A stretch of 64,000 bases of DNA, taken from the NCBI RefSeq assembly GCF_004379255.2, contig NC_056035.1, positions 34,115,208-34,179,207 on the forward strand. Direction: 5' to 3'. The DNA comes from Salvia splendens. Lineage: Eukaryota; Streptophyta; Magnoliopsida; Lamiales; Lamiaceae. Position numbers and translations under genes: made by a program. Below the pieces are notes generated by a model that was not told the origin of the DNA, did no database searches, and worked only from the letters and a program-made list of their open reading frames with translations. How positions within the stretch are numbered: the first letter of the stretch is position 1; every line of letters begins with the position of its first letter. Positions 33,819-44,754 of this stretch are shown piece after piece.

Positions 33819-35537
33819 ATGTCTTCTTCTCGTGGTGATCAGGGCAAAGAAATTGTCCAAGATCAAAGTAGTCGTCCCTCAAAATAAAGGCGATCTAGTC
33901 GTCGAGAAGTTATGGAAGAGGTTCCCCGAGTGGCGGCTGAACGCATGCAAGTAAGTTCTAAAAAATTGTTTTTACAATTCATAATTTCATAAGATTGAGT
34001 TTTTAAGTTTTTTTTGTGTACCTACTTATAACTTCAACTTATATAATATTTATAGATAGAAGAAGATCATAGGATGACCATGCTACTCGCTGAAATGCAT
34101 CAAGGTGGGGGGAGGGGCGGTGGCAGTTCCCAACAACAAGATGACGAGTACGACATGTCTATATCGTCGGACTCGGACAACAATGATGATAGATCTCGTA
34201 TTCCGTCTAGCACTGGCGGAAATGAGGAGATGTCTCCTCCCCCTCCATCCACTAACACTACAAAAGCTTTGAAATCTGATATTTTTGTTAAACACTACAA
34301 GAAGGTCCCGGTGGTAATTCCAAGTCCTCATGATCCGCACTCTCAAGAAGAGACATCGGCGTTTCATGCATATTGTAACTATTGTGATAAAGTCTACAAA
34401 TTTGCGAGTGGTGGGGATATGGCACCCTCCGTCGTCATTTGGTGACAAAGCATCCCGTAGAATGTGGCACTACCTCTACCCAAACCCAACTAAACTTCCA
34501 ACCCGGTGGCACAGGTTCGTCAGGTACGCTTCTTTTTAAATATGATCAAAAAAATTTTGCTGACGTTATGACTAGATGGGCTGCAATGAAGCATTTTCCT
34601 TTTAATGTTTATGATGATAAAAAATTTGAGGTCACTATGCAAAGTGGTTTAAACGTAGCTATCAAAAGAGTAGGTCGAATGATCGTTCAACGATCTACCG
34701 TTACATAATGTTTAGAGAAAAAAGTTGAATTATCACGTTATTTACTTAACGTGGGCCACAAAGTGAACATTTGCTCAGATGTATGGACTGATTGTTTTAA
34801 CCGGCATTCATACATGGGCATTACGGTTCACTTTGTGGAAAATAGTTGGACTTTGAACAAGCGTTTAATTGGTTTTAGAGAATTTGAGACACCACACACT
34901 GCACCCGAAATTGCTTCTTTAAGTATTCAAGTTTTGAATGAGTTTCAATTATGCAATAAGATATTTTCTGTTGGTTTTGATAATGCAACTGCTAACACTA
35001 CAAGTATTAGTGATTTGATTGCGACTTGTGCTCCGGTTATTGGAGGTAAGTATTTTCATCAAACATTCGAGTTTAAATTGCGTGCTCTCTACACCGAATA
35101 TGAAATCAAGTATAACAGTACCCACCAAGTCAGAAGATCTCCCCCTCCTCAACAACATAACTTAGGCTTCGGATTTCAAGCCGATTATAATGAACCCGAC
35201 GCGCAATCCCAATTAGCTGACCTATACAGCTACAACACCGACGGAAGGTCCTCAGGTATGGTAAGTGAGTTAGATTTATATTTCGATTCACTCTTTTCCT
35301 TTGGTGATGAAGGTCTTACTCCTCCCGCCCAAATCGACGTCCTCGATTGGTGGGGAACACACGAGAAAGATTTTCCCATACTTGCGTCAATGGCCAAGGT
35401 GATTTTTTCTGTTCCGGCTTCCACTGTCGCTGTCGAGTCCGCTTTTAGTGTTGGATGAATCAAGAAGTAAGCTCTACGTGAAAAATATGGAAGTCGTGAT
35501 GTTACTTGATGATTGGGCCAAAGCTGACATCAGATAA
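33819..35537 (+). pseudogene. hAT transposase, broken and missing its centre
   Basis: Starts MSSSRGDQGKE. A likely intron begins at GTAAGTTC near 33951 and ends with AG near 34055. Then an acidic low-complexity linker, a BED-type zinc finger (CNYCDKVYKF, then after a frameshift near 34415 RRHLVTKH), the N-terminal transposase region (VNICSDVWT, YMGITVHFV), and the C-terminal hAT dimerisation region (DVLDWWGTHEKDFPILASMA, then AVESAFSVG). Breaks: TAA at 33885-33887, the frameshift at the finger, TAA at 34706-34708, and a frameshift near 35455. Between about 35045 and 35065 the reading jumps from the first third to near the C-terminus, so the central catalytic part is deleted. The protein cannot work, but the binding and dimerising parts are still recognisable. 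Confidence 0.85.
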
Positions 35538-36413
35538 CCAGAATATGATTGGGATGATCGTCAAGAGGGATCACAAGAAGAATTCACCGGAGATGGATCG
35601 TAGGCCAACCGTCAACCGCCGGCCAAGCCAAATAGGTAAGTAAGGTAAGAGAACTACGTGGGCTTTGATTCCCTAATGCAAATGAGCATTGGGGATACGT
35701 AGGCACCTCAACTTAAATTTTAAATTTAAGTTGAGCTCAAGTCCTTTTTCCTTTATTTATTTTTTTCCCATTTGTTTCTACTTTAAAAATATGGAAATAC
35801 AATTAAATAATTGTATTTGTATATACTTTAGTCGATGAAATAGATTTCTCTATAAGGCTACATCCAGGAAACTTTTGACAATTCTACTATAATTGTTGAT
35901 TGTTAGACTAAACTCAACATTTAAAGTTGAATTGCTAAATGTGTCCTCAATTTAGTTATGTAGAAAGATCTCCTTCGCCGACTAAGAGTATATATACCTA
36001 TAAAATTATTGTTCAGAACTTCTAAGTCTTTTTTGTAATTTGTAATTAGATTCGATGTTGACTAGTAGTCTCGTTGTATTTAAATTTTTGTTTAAGACTT
36101 CAAAGATTTTTGTGATTTGTAATTGTTGTAACTTGTAATCTCAATAAAATTGTAACTTTCATTGTTTTTTTATTTTATTTACGCACATTTCATAGATAAA
36201 CAAATAAAAAAATGCAAAAAAAAAAAATTAAAAAAATTGACGAGCCGCCGAACCGGCGGTTCAGGCCAAAAACCGGCAGTTTTTTGAACCGGAACCGGAA
36301 GCGCCGGGACCCTTGGCGGGCCGGTTCCGGTTCATGGGGTTGATGAACCGTGAACCGCCGATTCATGAACCGGAACCGGCGGTTTCCGACCCGTGTGCAA
36401 GCCTAGGTAAAGT

Positions 36414-37503
36414 GCTTTAACTTGCCATTCATGATTGCTCTGACTGCTTGCCAGATGGATTACATCTTGATCAAAGCGTTGGAAGAAAAGAATAAGTTCA
36501 TAGAAGAGGCTGTTGTACACAGTTGTTCTTTGTTTTTTTAATTGCGATTCTTGATTTTAGATTGTGGATTGAGAATGATTTACCTAGTTTTTAATTACCA
36601 TTTTTTACCAAGTTGAGGCCATTTTCATGAATTTGGTTATATGTAATAAAATAATATTCGGTTTTAGTTGATTTTATAATGATTTTTTGTTAACTTTTTT
36701 TTATTTCCAACATGAAATCTATACATATATAAATATATTCATTGAGAATTTGAAAAGATTTTTCTAATATATAATATAAATTAGTAAGCATTAAATAACA
36801 TAACATATGAGATATATTAATATTAATGACATTCATGACCATTTTTATACTTAATTAGCCACCCACTAAGTTAAGAAGGTAAAAGGTTTTAAAAGATTCT
36901 CATAATTGTTTTTGGACTATAAATATATGGCATTTGATCTTTTTGTTGTTGATGATGCTTTTGAATTTTTTGTATATTTAATATATATTTATAGATTTTT
37001 TTGACATATTTTTGTGATTGATCTTTCTATAGTAGAGATTGAAGTGTTATAATTGACATGTGTTTCGAGTGCAATTTTTATATTTGAAACTTATTTTATT
37101 ATATGAGTTTATAGTGGTATACTAAATTTTTATCGACTACAGTTGGGATTTAAAATTTGTTGTAATGTTAAACTCATTTTATAAATGTGAATTTACAATT
37201 TTGATTAAGTGCTAATAACAAAAAATTGTTATCGCTGACACTAGTTCTACATTGAAAGGTAGATGAATGAGGGTTAGTAGATTGTGGAGTCTACATTATA
37301 AATGATGTGTAAGATTATTATTTATTGAAAAACTTTCTATAGTTAAATTTTTTCTAATTTAGGGGGACAACCCAAAACGGTAAACTAGTTTATTTTTGGG
37401 GGACGAGTGAGTATGTCATAATAATACTATTAGTTAAAGAAATAATATCAAATTTACTAAAATTAAGTGAAATCGATAATTAATGATATAATTAAATTTA
37501 GTA
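36414..37503. other. AT-rich spacer, no gene seen
   Basis: No supported coding frame, RNA gene or complete repeat was recognised. Confidence 0.5.
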
Positions 37504-37706
37504 CTCCCTCCGTACTAAGGAAGATGACTCATTCCTTGTGCGGCACAGAGTTTTATGCAGTTTTATTTTGTATGTTAAGTGGAGAGAGTAAAGTAAGAGA
37601 GATAGAATAAAGTAGAAATAACGGTGTTTCCATTTATAGTAATGAGTCATCTTGAATTAGACAAACCAAAAAAGAAAGTGAGTAATCTTTAGTGAGAGAG
37701 ACGGAG
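37504..37706. mobile_element. Stowaway-type MITE
   Basis: CTCCCTCCGTACTAAGGAAG at the left; GAGTCATCTTG and then AGAGACGGAG at the right; TA on both sides. Non-coding. Confidence 0.75.
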
Positions 37707-38096
37707 TATACGACAAAACATTTATCGGCATAAATATATGAATGGAGCAAAGAGTACTACCAATATTTCTATTGATGCTATAACAATTGGTGCATACTAG
37801 CATTTGTGACAAGACCCGACTCAGCCGTTTCAGCCCATTGCTGCAACCATTGAAACAAACGGATATTACTACAAAAGCTGTTTCTAAGTCCAATCAGCAG
37901 CCCAATTTAAATTCTTAACTAGTAGTCCCCCACTCAGCTATGGCTGAATGAATGTGTAATTTTCAATTAGCTGGATAAGATAGTACTTATAAAAAATTAT
38001 ATGAGACAATTGAAAAAGTAACTTATTTAAAATGAAATTAGTACAAGTTTTATGTTATTAAAATAATTGATTTCTTTTGGGCCTTAGAGCATTTCC

Positions 38097-39005
38097 AACC
38101 ATTACACTAAACTCAAACCCATTTTAGTGTAAATGTCACACTGAATATTGATTTTGCTTCAACCGGTTACACTAAACTCAAACCTAAAATAATATTCTCC
38201 ACCCACTAACTTTTTATACTTTTCAATCATACTTATATATTTTATCTAAATTACACACTAGTCCCATGACACTTTGTCAATATCTTAAATTAAATTAAAT
38301 AAGTATAATTTAAGATTTTTTAATTAATATAACTAAATATGAAATCTATTATTTATTAAATAATAAATTATAAAATTTAGAATTTCCATATTATGTATTG
38401 TTTTAATTACTACTGTTTAACTGTTTTTTTTGGTATATTTGATAGCATATTTGGTTTGAATAATATTAATGTACGTATAGTATATTTGATAGTATATTTG
38501 TTCCTCTATATTTGATAGCATATTAATGTACATATAGTATTTAATTAACTAATAAAATACTTGATTCCATAGATTTATATGTACTGTAAGTTATTAATCA
38601 ATCTAATAAGATTTGATAAAGTAACGGCTCTTAGTAAAATAATAGATTATTTATTTTCAATTATATTGAATAATATAATACTAATATGGGCCAGCCCACT
38701 ATTTAATAACTAATCAAATATTAATAAGATTAGATTAGGTTATAATCTCACCACTTCCTCTTCCCCACGCCGCTACATTCTCTGTAAGTTTTTCAATCTC
38801 TATATTTTAATTTCTCTTCCTTCTCTTCTTCTATTTTATATAAATTAATTTGGACTTGAATGCAATAACTTAAATTACGAAAAATGTTTTTGATATACTT
38901 TTAGTGCAAATAGATATTTTTTCTTAAAAAAATATTGGTTTTGCAGTACTATTGAAGGTATTATTCTACTGTATTTTAGGTTTTACAGAACGATTGGAGA
39001 TGGTC
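38097..39005. mobile_element. Non-autonomous PIF/Harbinger-like element
   Basis: Left TTA then GAGCATTTCCAACCATTAC; right AACGATTGGAGATGGTC then TTA. The ends are inverted and related to those of elements A-D (reversed right: GACCATCTCCAATCGTT). The interior is AT-rich and non-coding. Confidence 0.7.
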
Positions 39006-39008
39006 TTA

Positions 39009-42000
39009 TTGAATTGAGTTAAAAGGAAATAATATAAAAAGATGATTTAATAGAAAGATAAAGCAAAAATAAAGTAGAGGAGAGTAAATATGTCACTTAA
39101 TTATTAAAAATAAAAGAAACGAGTACACATATTATGACATCACTGATCATCAACTCTAGACCGACCCAGAAGCTACAGTTGCATAATTACATTAATAACA
39201 TAAATTCTTTGACTATTTATATTATCTTAAATAAGACACCGAGTCAAAATGGAAAAATAGCATAAAGTTGATTAGTATAATATTAACAAGAGCAGCCAAG
39301 ATTCATCATTATAATAATGATGATCTAGTGAAATGACAGCATGCTCGATTTTGGAATAAAAAAAATTCAGTGCACTGAGATGAAGTGGGGTCATTTTTGG
39401 AATCACATTAAGTGGAGCCAAACCACCAAACGACCCTTCGATAAATTAATTAGTTAAGTAACATGACTCTTAACCAATAAAAATATGTGATCTGTAACCA
39501 AGGAATAATTTAAATATGTTTTTTTTATATAAGTTTACATTATCTTAGAGACGGTTCTGCACGGGGGCTTGTTTGTTTAAAGGTGGTTTATTTTAGAAAA
39601 AAAAATCATTTTTCTTCCACAACATTGACTTGCTCATGATTACTTATTAATATCAAATGTATTTAGGACATGATTCTATCAAATAGAATAAAGTTATACA
39701 ACATAGGACAAAAAAGTCCAATTGACATGACTAATTTCCCCCATGAAAAAAAATTACTTTAGGCATATATTTTCACTCAAATTCTTCGTAATCTTCAATT
39801 AATATTCGTTTTAGGGTAGCGGGGAGGGAGAGGAAGGTCACTCCAATAACATTAAAATCTACAAATTCTTTAGTATAATTATTTTTTAGCTCTTTTCTTC
39901 ATGAAATTAATCTATAAATTATTTAGTAAAATTATTTTTCTAGATCTTTAGTATAGCTTGCTCATATTACACATATATAGATGGAAAACTTAAATTTACA
40001 TTGTTTAAATAAAGTTCATTAAACTTTATATACATATATAGATAGGATCGTACTAGTCTAATAACACCTATTTACTCTGATAACACCTATCTGCTTGATA
40101 CTCTAAAAAAGGAAAAAAAATGATGTTTGTCTTTATTAATACTAATCAATATTATTTTCAGTTCGGTAGAGTATCATTATTGAAGAAAATCATCGTTCAC
40201 CTTTTTCACATATAAACTTCGTATCATTTTCATTTTAATACGAAATTATGATTAATGAAAACCAATATTATTTTTCCCTTTTCAGAGTATCATTCTGATA
40301 TATTATATATTGTTTTTGGTTTAATGATCAATAATCTAGAAAAAAGGATCCATTTTATATCTATAACATTTTTCATGTATCTGATATGATGCGAATTTAT
40401 AATTAACATATGAGAGAAATATTTACTATAACGATGATATATATAATATTGCTCTGAAAGATCACCACCATTTTCAAGTATATACAAAACATTACTAATT
40501 AAGACAATATCATTTTCAATTTGATATAGTATTATCATTGATAATATATTACCAGGCTACCTAAAGATTAGTTTACTAACTACTAAAAGATAGATATTTA
40601 AACAGAAGAATAACTTCAGTTTACTTATTTAAGGACTAATGCAAATTCCCTTTTGATCTTGAAACTTCAATTCAACTTTTGACTCTATTCTCCTAATACT
40701 TATAAAGAGGAGATGTGCCGTCAAGTTAATATATTATGATAGAAGAATCTATGCTAACTTTAATCACTTATTTATTGATCCAACTCATACCCATGAAATG
40801 ATTATTTAAACAATAAAAAAAGAATGAAGTGTGAAAGCATATTATAAACCTTTAACCTTTTTCCCCAACATATATATAGATTTTAATGAAATCTTTTCCG
40901 TACAATAAATGCACGTGATCATCATATATAGTCATTAACCCAAACAGTATTTTTCAGAAGCTTAGTGATGATAAAAATCTTGAAATGAGCTCTAACAAAA
41001 TCTTTAAACACACACATATATATACATATAGGCATGATACAACAATAAATATTAAAAAGACGTACAATTTGCAGAAAGGATTTCCAAGCGACGATATAAA
41101 AATATATCAATTACTAATTAATTCTGCATCCTCTTATCTTTTAGGGTTAATAGGATTAGTATTAATTAATTAAGTTACCCTAGAGGGGTGCCTTTATTTT
41201 GCGATTCAATTTAAGCTTTCTAATGAATATGACAGCACAATTCTTTGAGATAAGCCGATCGACCTAAGTTAGTGAATTTTATTAATTAGGAAATTAAAAA
41301 TTAAGTAATCGTCGAGCAAAAAGTTGAGGCTTAGGATTTATTAGTATAATTAAGGTGGGGTGCCTAGATAAGATATAATTAATTAGTGATTAATTGTGGT
41401 AGCTAAGCACTGTATATATGTACTAGAATGATTCTCGCCGCTACTTTTTGGAAAACAACTTGCCCACCTAATGGTGATAATTAATTTGATCAGTGCTTAT
41501 AGTTAAATGGCAAGATAATGACAAACCTAAACAAACTGCAATAAAGATATTAACTAATTAATTATACGCAGTTTACTTATCTACCTATTTTTTTATTTGT
41601 TGTGCTAGCTAGTGTTCTTTGTTTATTTTATTTCTCCTTTGATATGTAGGTGTGTTCTCAGTTTGGTAAATCTTGCATTTGATTGTAATACACAGGCAAT
41701 GAATATCTGTTATTTATATTATTTCCTAATACATTTTAAATTCATTTTATGTTAGATTTGAAACCACTATGCATAAAATGGAAAATTGAAAATAGCTAGG
41801 CTAGAAAATTGACATGAAATGAACTGCGCCATTGGACGTGCTAAGTCCTATCTTTAGATTAACATGGTAGTTATATTCATGCTTTGTTGTTTGTCCTTTA
41901 TTTTTATGTGGTTTATACCTTAATCAGTGCTTTTGTTGTAATTTATTTTTTGGCTTTGTTTTGCATTTGTTTTTGTTCTATGAAAAATTCTTACTGACTG

Positions 42001-42190
42001 ATTTGATGAACCGCTTTTCACTACACAACAGTGAAGCAAGAACTGAAGAAAAAATGCAACAAAACAAGAATGATTATATGGTTTTAATAGATAGGTAGAT
42101 GGCGCATGTATGCACTTGAAAATCAATTAACTTCTAATAAGGGTAAAATTAAGGTACGTTTATTTTAGACCACGAAGATTTATTGGAATC
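39009..42190. other. AT-rich spacer of about 3.2 kb, no gene seen
   Basis: Short open frames here (up to 82 codons) have no recognisable domain. A phrase close to TAATAACACCTATTTACTC recurs at about 40060-40090. No complete transposon was identified. Confidence 0.5.
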
Positions 42191-42206
42191 TTAGAGCATC
42201 CGCAAC

Positions 42207-42225
42207 GGTGGCGACGGTCGCCACC
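42207..42225. repeat. Sub-terminal palindrome of element A
   Basis: GGTGGCGAC-G-GTCGCCACC, a perfect 9-bp inverted repeat around one base, overlapping the left terminus. A possible binding site or DNA hairpin. Confidence 0.75.
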
Positions 42226-42489
42226 GCCGTCCGCGCCGCTGGCAAGGCGAAGCACCGCCGCCGCTGCGCTCGCGCCGCGCCAGTGAGCAGCTGACGTGGC
42301 GGCACGGGATTGGGCAAAGGCAAAGCCGTTGCCTTCAAAAAAAAAATTTATTTATTTAAAATCGGTTTTTAATTAAAAAAACCGATAAAAAAATCACTTC
42401 CCAAAAAAATTATAACCGTTTATTACCGTTTTTTACACTTTTTTTTATTTTTTTTTATTTTTTTCCCCCCAAAAATATACACTTTCATC

Positions 42490-42497
42490 TATAAATA
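42490..42497 (+). promoter_or_regulatory. TATA box of element A ORF1
   Basis: TATAAATA followed by a C-rich stretch about 125 bp before the ATG at 42621. The leader contains four CATTCTC(C/T)-type repeats. Confidence 0.6.
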
Positions 42498-42620
42498 CCC
42501 CCACTTTCACACCCAAAAATTCACATCAAACTACACAATTCTCATCTTCATTCTCCAATATCCATTCTCATCTTCATTCTCCCATATCCATTTTCATCTT
42601 CATTCTCTCATACCCTAACA

Positions 42621-43601
42621 ATGTCCGGCCAAGGCGATGACAACCCGCCCTCTCACGGTTGGAACCCCGAATGGTTTGGTGCACAACCGTTTCCTAGTCC
42701 GGAAACGGAATATTCGGTCCCTCCTCTCACCCAAGATTCGGCCGTTCCGGGTGGCTACCGGCCATACCCAATAGACGACCAAGGTGCCTCCGAATGGCGA
42801 TACAGGTGGACACCGGAGCCTAGGCCAACCGCCCCCTCCCAAACTCCGCCGGCTCCTACTCGTAGCGGTGTCCGAACACCGTACACTCCGGCGGAGATGG
42901 ATAAATTGTTCAAGGCGTACTTCGAAATCTCCGAAGATGCGGCGGTTGGCACGAACCAATCCGGCGATCACTTTTGGTGGCGCGTCTCTTGCTGGTACAA
43001 TGCAAACCGGCCGCCAGGAACGATCGAGCGCAACGAGAGTATGGTGCGCAACTGCATCGGCCGAGACAACGAAGAAATTGGCAAGTTCAATGGCTATTTC
43101 CTCCAGGAGTCAAGGAATGCAGGGAGCGGCCGGAGCGAGGTCGACATCATCACTGCCGCACTGAGCACCTACGAATCCTTGAATGGTAAGTCGTTCAAGT
43201 ACCTCAACGTTTGGCAGGAAACGCGGTTCCACCCGAGGTATATGGGAGGCGTAACATCCTCCTTGAGCAGCTCCTCCAAACGGTCAAGGTCGGTATCCCT
43301 ATCCGACTCCGGCTCCGAAGAAGTGGCTAGCCAACTCGCCGGAGCTAACTTGGGTAGCCCCGACACCGGACCAAGCGGTTCCCAACGCCGACCGCAAGGA
43401 AGGAAGAAGGCGGCGGCCGACCGCCGGCGCTCCACGACTCCATCGGCCCCCGCCCCCGAACCCGCACCCTATGTTCCACCTCCACCCCCGAACAACTCGT
43501 TGTGGGCCCTTTTGGCCCAACTCAATATGGCCGATAGGTCAACTATGACCCCCACGCAACTTCAAACGCACGAGGACATGATATTGGGTCTCAAAAAATA
43601 A
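42621..43601 (+). CDS. PIF/Harbinger ORF1: Myb/SANT-like DNA-binding accessory protein
   Basis: An intact 326-residue frame. Residues 1-90 are Pro-rich and probably disordered. About 95-205 form a Myb/SANT-like region: TPYTPAEMDKLFKAYFEISE, then FWWRVSCWYN and ESMVRNCIGRDNEEIGKFN, followed by LNGKSFKYLNVWQ as in NAM-associated domains. A Ser/Arg stretch (SSSKRSRSVSLSDSGSEE) and QGRKKAAADRRR are likely nuclear signals, and the tail is Pro-rich then DRSTMTPTQLQTHEDMILG. In this superfamily ORF1 binds the element ends and brings the transposase to them in the nucleus. Database relatives are often mislabelled as glutathione S-transferase T3-like; no GST fold is visible. Host domestication is possible, but it lies between perfect TIRs and TTA targets. 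Confidence 0.88.
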   Translation: MSGQGDDNPPSHGWNPEWFGAQPFPSPETEYSVPPLTQDSAVPGGYRPYPIDDQGASEWRYRWTPEPRPTAPSQTPPAPTRSGVRTPYTPAEMDKLFKAYFEISEDAAVGTNQSGDHFWWRVSCWYNANRPPGTIERNESMVRNCIGRDNEEIGKFNGYFLQESRNAGSGRSEVDIITAALSTYESLNGKSFKYLNVWQETRFHPRYMGGVTSSLSSSSKRSRSVSLSDSGSEEVASQLAGANLGSPDTGPSGSQRRPQGRKKAAADRRRSTTPSAPAPEPAPYVPPPPPNNSLWALLAQLNMADRSTMTPTQLQTHEDMILGLKK

Positions 43602-43657
43602 TTGGGGTTGGTGCCGCCGGATGCGTAGTCTTCCTCGGGTAATATTAGCCAATAATC

Positions 43658-43776
43658 ATGTAATTTTTAATTTTTAGGAGTTTAATTATGTAATTTTTAA
43701 TTTTTAGTATTTTAATTATGTAATTTTTAATTTTTAGGATTTAATTATGTAATTTTTAATTTTTAGGATTTTAATT
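43658..43776. repeat. 30-bp tandem repeat, four copies
   Basis: The unit ATGTAATTTTTAATTTTTAG plus GATTTTAATT repeats four times with minor changes (one copy is 29 bp) just after the ORF1 stop, in the 3' untranslated region. Confidence 0.9.
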
Positions 43777-43895
43777 ATGTCTTTTTTATTTTATTTGTAA
43801 TTTGTAATATTTATTGCGGTTTTTTAATGAATTTTAGTATTATGAAAATGTTTTTGTGTAATTGAATTTTAAATTAATTGTGCTCGTCCTTGGGG

Positions 43896-43924
43896 AAGAG
43901 CACAACTGTGGGTGTTGTGCTCTT
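43896..43924. repeat. Sub-terminal hairpin of element A
   Basis: AAGAGCACAAC, a 7-nt loop, then GTTGTGCTCTT. A third copy of the arm (AAGAGCACGGTTGTGG, 43977-43992) adjoins the right terminus. Placement suggests binding sites for ORF1 or transposase. Confidence 0.8.
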
Positions 43925-44077
43925 GCCAGAGAGTAGACAGAAAAAGTGGGGTCGGGCCCACAACCGTACCGCTGACAAGAGCACGGTTGTGGATGCTCTT
44001 AGATCATTGCATGACACGACACCTGCCAAGCCTACTTTTAGAATAATAAACAGAGACTAGGTATTGATGTCTTTTAT

Positions 44078-44095
44078 TTATATATATATATATAT
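44078..44095. repeat. (TA)n microsatellite
   Basis: Nine TA units in the spacer between elements A and B. The spacer 44002-44751 has no other recognised feature. Confidence 0.85.
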
Positions 44096-44754
44096 GGAAG
44101 TAGCCAATATCTATAGGTAGGACAACATTAACATTAGGGTAGGATATATAAGAAAACCTAATTATTCCTGTATAAATCAGTCAATCACATAAGCTACTAT
44201 GCATATCAATGGCCTTTCAGGGTTTTTCTATTTTTGGGCTATTCTAAATTTGGTGTTTTGTGTATACTTTTATAATAAACTTATTTCTATACATAAACAA
44301 ATGCATACTAGCTAGTTATATAAAGCGGTGATATAACATGGAATAACATATATATGCAGTAGTCGACTGTAGACGAGCATTCTTCAACAAAAATAGAAAT
44401 GTATTGAACACTCAAAATTATACGAGCGAATCTCATAGAACACAGATAAAAAGAACTTATATTTAAATCGAATCCTAGTTCAAAATCAATCAAGATCATA
44501 AAAAGTAAAGAAGATACTTAAAAAATTATATATGAGAGTATTTATTAATGTTAATGAAAAAGATTAGAAACGATATAATTATAGATCAGATTCTCATGTA
44601 CTCCGTATATCATACTGAGAGAATGATATACAGAAACTCAACCGATACTAAATCTCGTTTATTGAATTTTCTGAAAATTACTATAGAACCTAAAATATCG
44701 CCTACATATAAGTCTATTATTAATTTGGAAATTAAACGATAACTCAATCTCTTA

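Larger units (their letters stand above)
33098..36405 (+). mobile_element. hAT transposon, internally deleted, with 8-bp target duplication
   Basis: Termini TAAGCATGCACA and, reversed from the right, TAGGCTTGCACA, flanked by perfect GGTAAAGT duplications at 33090-33097 and 36406-36413. About 450 bp at the left and 160 bp at the right are dense in GGCGGTT / AACCGCC motifs in both directions, as expected for sub-terminal transposase-binding repeats. The interior has a TATA box (33603-33610), a spliced transposase remnant (33819-35537) and an AT-rich 3' region. The element is 3308 bp. Confidence 0.92.
42194..43998 (+). mobile_element. PIF/Harbinger element A (carries ORF1 only)
   Basis: 1805 bp between TTA duplications (42191-42193 and 43999-44001). 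Left terminus GAGCATCCGCAACGGTGGCG; right terminus, reversed, GAGCATCCACAACCGTGC. It contains a TATA box, an intact 326-codon ORF1 and a 30-bp tandem array downstream, but no transposase. The left end has a 19-nt palindrome and the right end a hairpin with repeated sub-terminal motifs. Confidence 0.92.

Noticed and set aside
37657..37893. 78-codon minus-strand ORF as a Cys-rich peptide gene
   Set aside because: It starts inside a Stowaway end, has no signal peptide cleavage pattern or regular Cys spacing, and ends in MITE sequence.
42784..43164. Alternative plus-strand ORF inside element A
   Set aside because: A different frame of the ORF1 gene; the Myb/SANT-like motifs and the well-placed ATG are in the 42621-43601 frame.
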